From Acidimicrobiales bacterium mtb01 (GTDB taxonomy: Bacteria > Actinomycetota > Acidimicrobiia > Acidimicrobiales > Ilumatobacteraceae), in NCBI GenBank assembly GCA_004379135.1, contig NBNI01000007.1, forward strand, positions 62,001 through 126,000: a stretch of DNA of 64,000 nucleotides, in the 5' to 3' direction. The position numbers and the translations under genes were made by a program. The notes under the pieces are model-generated. The model was not told where the DNA came from. It did no database searches and worked only from the letters and a program-made list of their open reading frames with translations. How positions within the stretch are numbered: position 1 is the stretch's first letter; each line of letters opens with the position of its first letter. Shown one piece after another: positions 1 through 6,366 of the stretch.

Positions 1-149
1 CCGAACACCAACCGCTCGACCTCTACGGCGAGAGCGCTCGGTTGCGCTTCGTGGCGCGGTTGCGCGGCGAGCAGAAGTTCGACGGGATCGACGCCCTCAG
101 AGCCCAACTCGACCGCGATATCGACGCCGCGCGACGAGCACTCGGCTGA
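1..149 (+). CDS. ribF: Riboflavin kinase/FAD synthetase, C-terminal end (partial)
   Basis: Only the last 48 codons lie in the window, read from base 3 to a TGA at 147-149. The tail contains DLYGESARLRFVARLRGE followed by a helical end with DALRAQLDRDIDAARRALG. This is the typical end of the riboflavin kinase domain of bifunctional RibF, which phosphorylates riboflavin to FMN and adenylates it to FAD. The start and the FAD synthetase domain are outside the window. It is convergent with the FO synthase gene. The family call rests on this short tail only, but the pattern is distinctive. Confidence 0.8.
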   Translation, partial: EHQPLDLYGESARLRFVARLRGEQKFDGIDALRAQLDRDIDAARRALG

Positions 150-182
150 GCTGTCGGCTCAGTACTCGACTGGAGAGCTCGT

Positions 183-2609
183 TCAGTTGCCGGCGACCGG
201 ATGCAGATGGCGGTACGCCGTGTTGCGCTGCACGAGGGTGCGACCCAGCGGGGCCGTCACGGCCCGGAAGCCGTCCTCGGTCATCTTCTGGCCGTGATTC
301 GCGCCGGCGGCGCGCGAGATGTTCTCGTCCATGAGCGTGCCGCCCATGTCGTTGCAGCCGGCCTGGAGGAGTTGGCGGGCGCCGTCCACGCCGATCTTGA
401 CCCAGCTCACTTGAACGTTGTCGATGAGGCCGTCGTACACGATGCGACCGATCGCGTGCATGAGAACCGTCTCGCGGAAGGTCGGGCCGCGGCGCGACTT
501 CTTCTGCAAGTAGATGGGTGAAGCCATGTGCACGAACGGCAGGGGAATGAACTCGGTGAAACCACCGGTCTCCTTCTGCAGATCGCGGGTTCGGATCATG
601 TGCTCGGCCCAACTGCTCGGATCCTCGACCGAGCCGAACATGATCGTGATGTTCGAGTGCAGACCAACCCGGTGGGCGACGCGATGGCATTCGATCCACT
701 CGTCGGCGTCGACCTTGTCGGGGCACAGAACCTTGCGCGCGCGAGTGTCGAGGATCTCGGCCGCCGTACCGGGCAACGACGCGAGTCCGGCCGCCTTCAT
801 CTTGCGGAGGTAGGTCTCGAGATCTTCGCCGTTTCGCCGAGCACCCTCGGTGATCTCGAGTGCGGTGAACCCGTGCACGTGCATCTCGGGGACGGCGTCC
901 TTCACGGCCTGGGTGACGTGGAGGTAGTAGTCGCCGTCGAAGTCGGGGTGGATGCCGCCCTGCAGCGTGACCTCACTGGCCCCCATGTTCCAGGCTTCTT
1001 CGGCGCGACGCGCGATGTCGTCGAGAGTGAGGAGGTACGGCGTGCCGCGGAGGTTGAGTGACAACGGACCCTTGGAGAATCCGCAGAACTTGCACTTGAA
1101 GGTGCACACGTTCGTGTAGTTGATGTTGCGGTTGTGCACCCACGTGACCGTGTCGCCGACCGCTTCACGTCGCAGGTGATCGGCGTATTCGGCGATCGTC
1201 GCGACCTCGCGACCGCGGGCGGCGAACAACGCGACGATCTCGTCGAAACCGATCTCCTGGCCGCCGCGATGGCCGTCGATGATCTCGTGCACACGGGAAC
1301 GGCCCGCGGTCGATGAAGTGGTGTTCGCAATTCCGGCCCCAGGAACCAGAGCGGCTGGCTTGTTGTTGGCTCCGCTGTACCACTGGGTGCTGCGATGGCC
1401 CACCAGCACCACTTCGGCACCGTCGTGCACCACGTCGGCGGCGGTGACCTTCTCGGGCCAGATCGCACCCGGATCGTCGCGTCCCATGCCCTCGGCGTCA
1501 CTGCGATCGAGGACCGTGAACCGAAGCGAGGGTTCGATCCACGGGCTGTCGCCGAGACCGAGCGAGTTCTCGCCGGTGATGAATTCGGGGTACACCGTGA
1601 GCCGCGGCGCCAGGTTCATTCCGCGTGATTCGGTCACTAGACGGAGACGGTCGAGATCGGGCCACGGGCGTTCGGGGTTCACGTGGTCGGCGGTCACCGG
1701 TGACACGCCACCCCAATCGTCGATACCGGCGTCGAGAAGGACACCGAAATCATCGGAGAGATTCGGCGGTGCCTGCAGGTGGATCTCGGGCGGCAGGATC
1801 ACGCGGGCCGCGGCGATCGACCACATGAACTCGTCGTGCGGGCACGGAGCCTCGTTCTGCATGCCGGTTCGGGGCTTGGGCAGGAAGTTCTGCACGATGA
1901 CTTCCTGGACGTGACCGTGTCGTGCGTGCGATTCGGCGATGGCGACCAAGGCGTCGATTCGGTCGGCGCGGCTCTCGCCGATTCCGCAGAGGATGCCGGT
2001 GGTGAACGGGATCTTCAGTTCGCCGGCGAGTTCGAGTGTGGCGAGGCGGCGCTCGGGTGTCTTGTCGGGTGCGCCCCGATGGCACGACAGATCGTCGCGC
2101 AGCGATTCGATCATCATCCCTTGGCTCGGGCTCACGGCGCGCAGACGCAGCAGGTCGTCGCGATTCAACGCGCCCGCGTTGGCGTGGGGCAGCAAGCCGG
2201 TTTCGTCGATGACCAACTTGGCCATGGCAGCGAGGTAGTCGACGGTCGATGCGTAGCCGTGGGCATCGAGCCATTCGCGGGCCACCGAATAGCGCTCCTC
2301 GGGAGCCTCGCCGAGCGTGAAGAGCGCCTCGTGGCATCCGTGCTTCGCACCTTGCTTGGCGATGGCGAGCACTTCATCAGGCGACAGGTACGGGCTCTCG
2401 AGGCGGGCCGGCGGTTGCGCGAAGGTGCAGTAGCCGCACGTGTCGCGGCAGAGCATCGTGAGCGGGATGAACACCTTGGGGGAGAAGGTGACCCGGGTGC
2501 CGTGGTGTTCGTCGCGGATGCGACGAGCCATGGCCATGAGTTCGTCGAGCGGGGTGTCGGCGAGATGACGGAACGGACCGTCGGAGACAGGAATGCGCTG
2601 GCGCGACAT
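183..2609 (-). CDS. fbiC: Bifunctional FO synthase (CofG-CofH fusion)
   Basis: About 808 residues. It makes FO, the deazaflavin chromophore of coenzyme F420, from tyrosine and 5-amino-6-ribitylaminouracil. Two radical-SAM modules are visible. The N-terminal CofG-type half has the CxxxCxxC cluster CRDTCGYC (Cys54, 58, 61). The C-terminal CofH-type half has CTFKCKFC (Cys502, 506, 509). The fused arrangement is typical of actinobacteria. The frame is open 23 codons further upstream (to 2678), but I chose the ATG at 2609 because GAGG sits 6 nt before it and the homologous sequence begins soon after. It lies beside flavin genes and in the same window as a predicted F420-dependent LLM enzyme, which fits its role. 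Confidence 0.95.
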   Translation of the reverse strand: MSRQRIPVSDGPFRHLADTPLDELMAMARRIRDEHHGTRVTFSPKVFIPLTMLCRDTCGYCTFAQPPARLESPYLSPDEVLAIAKQGAKHGCHEALFTLGEAPEERYSVAREWLDAHGYASTVDYLAAMAKLVIDETGLLPHANAGALNRDDLLRLRAVSPSQGMMIESLRDDLSCHRGAPDKTPERRLATLELAGELKIPFTTGILCGIGESRADRIDALVAIAESHARHGHVQEVIVQNFLPKPRTGMQNEAPCPHDEFMWSIAAARVILPPEIHLQAPPNLSDDFGVLLDAGIDDWGGVSPVTADHVNPERPWPDLDRLRLVTESRGMNLAPRLTVYPEFITGENSLGLGDSPWIEPSLRFTVLDRSDAEGMGRDDPGAIWPEKVTAADVVHDGAEVVLVGHRSTQWYSGANNKPAALVPGAGIANTTSSTAGRSRVHEIIDGHRGGQEIGFDEIVALFAARGREVATIAEYADHLRREAVGDTVTWVHNRNINYTNVCTFKCKFCGFSKGPLSLNLRGTPYLLTLDDIARRAEEAWNMGASEVTLQGGIHPDFDGDYYLHVTQAVKDAVPEMHVHGFTALEITEGARRNGEDLETYLRKMKAAGLASLPGTAAEILDTRARKVLCPDKVDADEWIECHRVAHRVGLHSNITIMFGSVEDPSSWAEHMIRTRDLQKETGGFTEFIPLPFVHMASPIYLQKKSRRGPTFRETVLMHAIGRIVYDGLIDNVQVSWVKIGVDGARQLLQAGCNDMGGTLMDENISRAAGANHGQKMTEDGFRAVTAPLGRTLVQRNTAYRHLHPVAGN

Positions 2610-2735
2610 GAAGAACCTCGATGTTCGAGAGACGACCCGGTGGGCCGCTTCGTGGATTCGGTTGTTGCCAGGGCACAACGGGAGTCGACGGATGCGAGAA
2701 GCCGCTGACCCCCTACCTGTCGTGCTGAGGTCAGA

Positions 2736-3593
2736 CTAGCGAAGCGGCTGGTTCTTGAACGCCTCGAGGACGTTCGCCGTGGCCACGCCCACGCGGTGGC
2801 CGGTTCGGGCCACGAAACCCACCTGGACTCCGGAAGCCGGGTCGCGCACGGTGAAGAACTGCTCGTGGCCGTCGGCGTCGACCATCACCTCGGTGAGGAG
2901 AGGTGCCCCGGCACCGCTCAGCGTGGCCCGGGCGTAGTCGGCGTTGAGCACCTCGATGGCGATGTGGTGGATGCCGGTGCCGTGCGTGGCGATGTGTTCG
3001 GCCACTTCCGGTCCGGCTTCGGGGCCCACGAGGACGATCGTGACGCCGCCGGCTCCGAGCACCGCGATTCCCGCCGAGGTCGTCGAACCACCCGGCGTGG
3101 TCTGTTCGAGATGGAAGCCGAGACGATCGGTGAACAGCGTCGTGGCCGCCGTGATGTCGGAGACCGCGACGACCATGTGGTCGACACGCGACGCGACGGT
3201 GTCGATGGCCGAACGAGTTCCCTCGGGTGTGGCCGACTTGTCGGGGGCCGGATCGGGTCGACGTCCGGCCACCTCGATGCGGTGGGTTTCCGACAGCAGG
3301 ACGCGCATCACCTGTTCAGCGAAGTCGGGGTCGACGCCGGCGTCAATGGCCCACTGCCGACGGCTGTTCACCACGTCGCGCACACGAGCCGGCTGAATGA
3401 CCGGCGTGTCGCTGCGTTCCTTCACGCGTGCGACTTCGTGGCAGACCTCGAGGCGCTCGGCCAGGACGGCGAGGAGTTGACGATCGAGTTCGTCGATGCG
3501 CGCGCGCAAAGCGCCGAGATCGGGTTCGGTCGTCACGAGGGAAACGGTAGTCGGCGAGGATCGCCGGATCGGGAAGGAATCACGCCCCGGCAC
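2736..3593 (-). CDS. AroQ-type chorismate mutase-like domain fused to a VOC (glyoxalase-fold) domain
   Basis: 285 residues from a GTG at 3593; a second GTG at 3536 (residue 20) is an equally possible start. Residues about 26-108 form a three-helix AroQ module (LRARIDELDRQLLAVLAERL, then VARVKERSDTPVI). The loop reads QPARV, closer to the PxRV seen in isochorismate-pyruvate lyase PchB than to the DxxRE of classical chorismate mutases. A Glu stands about where enteric enzymes have a catalytic Gln. Residues about 135-275 are a VOC domain (VDHMVVAVSDI, then GTGIHHIAIEV). Its last strand VQVGFVAR lacks the usual metal-binding Glu. It could act on chorismate or a chorismate-derived product, but the substrate cannot be assigned. 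The adjacent genes do not explain the fusion. Confidence 0.75.
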   Translation of the reverse strand: MPGRDSFPIRRSSPTTVSLVTTEPDLGALRARIDELDRQLLAVLAERLEVCHEVARVKERSDTPVIQPARVRDVVNSRRQWAIDAGVDPDFAEQVMRVLLSETHRIEVAGRRPDPAPDKSATPEGTRSAIDTVASRVDHMVVAVSDITAATTLFTDRLGFHLEQTTPGGSTTSAGIAVLGAGGVTIVLVGPEAGPEVAEHIATHGTGIHHIAIEVLNADYARATLSGAGAPLLTEVMVDADGHEQFFTVRDPASGVQVGFVARTGHRVGVATANVLEAFKNQPLR

Positions 3594-3596
3594 GAA

Positions 3597-4760
3597 TCAC
3601 GGACGTGTCAGAGTCACTTCTCGGGTCGACGGCTCGAGCGACAGAGTCCAGCCACCCTCGTGGACGGCGTGGTGGTGCCGTGAGCAGAGTGGAACTTGGT
3701 TATCGAGGTCGGTTCGACCCCCGTTTTCCCAGTAGTCGATGTGGTGGATCTGACATCGGTGGTACGGAACATCGCAATCGGGAATCGCGCAGGTCGTGTA
3801 CATCGCCGATGGGCAAGCCGTGGCGAGCTTCGGCTCGTCGACAGCATCCGGCCCGACGGTCGCACATGATCAGTCCCGGAAGATGGCGGGCCTCCTGCAA
3901 TTGTCTCCGATCCGAACTCCCACGTCTCGCCCACATCGGCTCGAGGGTTGGTGTAGAGGGTGGCGGCCATCGGTCAGCGATGCGAGGTCGACATGAACGA
4001 CGACCTCGGCGCGACACGAAGGCGCGCTGGCGTCTCCATCGCCTCTCGCGTCGAGTGCGGCGACGAGAGCCAGTGCGCGGAGGTGATCGTTCGGCTCGAT
4101 ACCGGGCGCGACATCGACGTGATGTTTGACATGTCCGGAGTGGAAGAGACGCTCTTTCGTTCGCTCGATGACCGACGAGATCGCGGTGCCCGATATCGGG
4201 TCGAATTGACCTCGGATCTGGAACATGCCGTCGGAATCGGTCCAGGTACGCAAGTGGGTGGAGCGGCGCTGACGTTCGAAGCGGGACAGTCCGTCATCGG
4301 TGCGACTGATCTCGAGCGTCTTCTTGACGATTTCGGAGAACTCGACGCTCGACAGGGTGGTCGCAGCCTCCGTGAGGTGCGGTAGGTGAGCGAGCAAGGC
4401 GTCGCGGTCGGGGCCGGCGTCCTTGAGGCCTCGGGCAAGAACATCGATGTGAGCCGCCGTGGTGGTGCCCGCCGAAAGTGCCGCACCGAGCGTGGGGGCC
4501 ACGGCGACCGTTCGCGAGCGGGCGACGGCCTCTCGGGCCTCGCGCAGGGTGAGGCCCCCGTGCGACACCAACTCGAATTCGGTGATCACCCGAGTGGGTG
4601 CGACCGGATCGGAAACGAGAGATTCGAGTCGAGCGACGAGGGCAAGCTCGCGGGCGACCAGGCGGGCCTTGGCGACACGCGTGAGTTCGAGTTCGTGGCG
4701 AACTTCGGAGAGGGAGAGAGCATCGACCGATCGGGTGAACTCTGCGACTGATGTGCTCAT
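3597..4760 (-). pseudogene. Broken DUF222/HNH endonuclease gene
   Basis: The 5' part (ATG at 4760) encodes a DUF222 domain (VAEFTRSVDALSLSEVRHEL through AEVVVHVDLASLTDG). The 3' part (3597-3803) encodes an intact HNH motif (CAIPDCDVPYHRCQIHHIDY, then LCSRHHHAVHEGGW). Both parts are in one frame, but an in-frame TGA at 3870-3872 separates them. Within the linker, expected family residues appear in other frames (GETWEFGSETI in a second frame, EARHLPGLIMCD in a third), which suggests several compensating indels plus the stop. DUF222-HNH genes are numerous and fast-decaying in actinobacteria. A cluster of sequencing errors is the alternative explanation. Confidence 0.8.
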
Positions 4761-4805
4761 TGCGATCACCACCATAAAGAGGGGGTGTTGCAGAGTTGTT
4801 CGGAA

Positions 4806-5411
4806 CTACTTCTGGTAGGGGTCGACTAGACGTTCGATGTGCTTGGCGAGCACGTCCATCTCGAGATTCACCCTTGAGCCGGCCGGCCGGAATCCGAGTG
4901 TCGTGACACTGGCGGTGTGCGGGATGACCGCGACGCGAAACGTGTCGTCGGTCAGGTCGAACGCGGTGAGGCTGATGCCATCGACGGTGACCGAGCCCTT
5001 TTCGACGAGCAGCCGCATGAGTTCCCGAGGAACTCGCACCACGAGATCGGGGGCGGCCGACACCACTTCACCAACGGCGTCGACGTGACCGAGCACCATG
5101 TGGCCGCCGAGGCGATCGCCGAGCGCCATCGGACGCTCGAGATTCACCCGATCACCCGGCCTCAGTGATCCGGTTGTCGTGCGCTTGAGGGTCTCGTCGC
5201 TCACGTCGGTGTCCCACCACGAGCGGCCATCGGCCGTGCCGCTGTCGACGAGGGTGAGGCAGCAGCCGTTCACCGCGATGGACGCGCCCAGACCCGAACC
5301 TTCGAGAACGGTGCTGGCTGCGATCCGCAGGCGCACGCCCGGACCCCACTCGGTAGAGACGGGAGTCGACGACACGACCGTGCCGAGCTCTTCGACGATC
5401 CCCGTGAACAT
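4806..5411 (-). CDS. ribE: Riboflavin synthase alpha subunit
   Basis: 201 residues beginning MFTGIVEELG, the invariant start of the family. Two lumazine-binding beta-barrel repeats follow: residues about 1-95, and about 96-195 starting GHMVLGHVDAVGEV. It dismutates two 6,7-dimethyl-8-ribityllumazine molecules to riboflavin in the cytosol. The second repeat carries VTVDGISLTAF, matching the first repeat's IAVNGCCLTLV. Length is normal for the family. It sits alone here rather than in a rib operon, and ribF is 5 kb away. No Shine-Dalgarno sequence is seen. A TAGTTT hexamer 6 nt before the ATG suggests a leaderless mRNA. Confidence 0.96.
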   Translation of the reverse strand: MFTGIVEELGTVVSSTPVSTEWGPGVRLRIAASTVLEGSGLGASIAVNGCCLTLVDSGTADGRSWWDTDVSDETLKRTTTGSLRPGDRVNLERPMALGDRLGGHMVLGHVDAVGEVVSAAPDLVVRVPRELMRLLVEKGSVTVDGISLTAFDLTDDTFRVAVIPHTASVTTLGFRPAGSRVNLEMDVLAKHIERLVDPYQK

Positions 5412-5417
5412 GGGGTC

Positions 5418-5423
5418 AAACTA
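5418..5423 (-). promoter_or_regulatory. Leaderless -10 (TAGTTT) for ribE
   Basis: On the minus strand TAGTTT lies 6 nt before the ribE ATG, placing the expected transcription start at or next to the A of ATG. Confidence 0.6.
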
Positions 5424-5544
5424 CCGGTGGGTCGATCGGGCTGACTTTGCCCATCGGCGCCAGAATCACGATGTGGCCGTGATCCGTGCTTCGTCGCCAG
5501 CTGTGTTGGCTCGCCGCGTCACCGAAGGTGGTCTGTCGACTGAC

Positions 5545-5808
5545 ATGGTCTACGAGTTCGTCCATTCCGACGATCTGCACACGATCATCGCCGAACTCGA
5601 CACCACGGCGCCGATCGGTCCGGTGTCCGGCAAAGCGGTGTGGGTCTTCGACGTCAATCCGCATCCATGGGCCCAGGAGGTGGCCGAGGCGGTATGGGAG
5701 TCGCTCGACTGGAGCGAGGTCCCTGAAGACGCCGAGGAGCCATACGAGCGGAATTGTGTGGAAAAAGGCTGGTCGTGCCGCATTCTTGTGCGGGTCGGAT
5801 GGTCGTGA
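5545..5808 (+). CDS. Small tryptophan-rich protein of unknown function
   Basis: 87 residues from ATG 5545 (MVYEFVHSDDLHTIIAEL) to TGA 5808. I do not recognise the family. It is soluble, acidic and has six Trp (for example AVWVFDVNPHPWAQEV and EAVWESLDWSEV), with a basic Cys-containing end (NCVEKGWSCRILVRVGWS). Third codon positions are mostly G or C in the first two thirds, as in neighbouring real genes. In-frame GTG codons upstream could give a longer form. No strong ribosome binding site is seen. The overlapping minus-strand frame is less gene-like. The gene call is tentative. Confidence 0.5.
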   Translation: MVYEFVHSDDLHTIIAELDTTAPIGPVSGKAVWVFDVNPHPWAQEVAEAVWESLDWSEVPEDAEEPYERNCVEKGWSCRILVRVGWS

Positions 5809-5868
5809 TCGGCCCGGGAACGGCGAGCGGCCCGCCCGCGACCAGGTGGAACGAACGTCCTGCTCCCG

Positions 5869-5874
5869 TAGCCT
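5869..5874 (+). promoter_or_regulatory. Possible -10 (TAGCCT) upstream of rpsO
   Basis: TAGCCT about 85 nt before the rpsO start could drive rpsO-pnp with a leader of roughly 80 nt. A nine-codon frame (5879-5908) begins just behind it. No convincing -35 is seen. Confidence 0.3.
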
Positions 5875-5959
5875 GACCATGTCCGACGGGGCTCCGGCTC
5901 CGGCGTGATGCTCCTCCCGGAGCGACCTCCGCACGAACAACACGGAAGGCAGAGCCATC

Positions 5960-6223
5960 ATGGCCGCAACACCCAAGACCGAGACGATCGCCAAGCATTG
6001 CAAGCACGGCACCGACACGGGTTCGCCCGAGGTGCAAATCGCACTTCTGAGCGAGCGCATCAACCACCTCACCGATCACCTGAAGGATCATCCGAAGGAT
6101 CACCACAGCCGTCGTGGGCTGCTGATGATGGTGGGCCGCCGTCGTCGTCTGCTCGACTACGTCAAGGGCCGGGATATCAGCCGGTACCGCGAAATCGTGG
6201 CCGAGTTGGGTCTGCGTCGATAA
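5960..6223 (+). CDS. rpsO: 30S ribosomal protein S15
   Basis: 87 residues, a normal length for S15, which binds 16S rRNA helices h20-h22 in the platform of the small subunit. Recognisable family segments are [22 protein letters not shown] and [20 protein letters not shown]. The first of these carries the helix that contacts rRNA. GGAAGG lies about 9 nt before the ATG as the ribosome binding site. It is followed by pnp on the same strand, the classic rpsO-pnp pair, with a hairpin between the two. Confidence 0.97.
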   Translation: MAATPKTETIAKHCKHGTDTGSPEVQIALLSERINHLTDHLKDHPKDHHSRRGLLMMVGRRRRLLDYVKGRDISRYREIVAELGLRR

Positions 6224-6240
6224 GACGCACAACACATAAC

Positions 6241-6262
6241 ACCGAGCAGTGAACGGCTCGGT
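6241..6262 (+). other. rpsO-pnp intercistronic hairpin
   Basis: A perfect 7-bp stem ACCGAGC/GCTCGGT with an 8-nt loop lies between rpsO and pnp. It has no U-run, so it is more likely an mRNA processing or stability element than a strong terminator. Hairpins at this site are known in enterobacterial rpsO-pnp. Confidence 0.5.
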
Positions 6263-6353
6263 TGTCAGTCGCCGAGGCCGCTTCCGAGGATGCGACCCCG
6301 CCGACTGGGAACCGGCCCGCTGCTCCGAACACGGCGGCCAAGTCCGCCGTTCG

Positions 6354-6360
6354 AAAGGAG
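6354..6360 (+). promoter_or_regulatory. Ribosome binding site that fixes the pnp start
   Basis: AAAGGAG, 6 nt before GTG 6367. It supports this start over an in-frame TTG at 6262, which lies inside the intercistronic hairpin. Confidence 0.8.
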
Positions 6361-6366
6361 CTCGTC

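Noticed and set aside
2700-2749. Interrupted inverted repeat AGCCGCTGACC/GGTCAG...AGCGGCT as a terminator
   Set aside because: The right arm is interrupted by 8 bp and includes the stop codon of the fusion gene. No T-run follows on either strand.
5879-5908. Nine-codon ORF before rpsO as a leader peptide
   Set aside because: The -10 is only 4 nt upstream, and there is no ribosome binding site or conserved feature.
5416-6072. 218-residue minus-strand frame opposite the small gene and rpsO
   Set aside because: It runs through rpsO, has no family features, and has weaker codon pattern than the plus-strand reading.
6262-6366. TTG at 6262 as the pnp start
   Set aside because: It falls in the intercistronic hairpin. 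The AAAGGAG-preceded GTG at 6367 fits the family's N-terminus.
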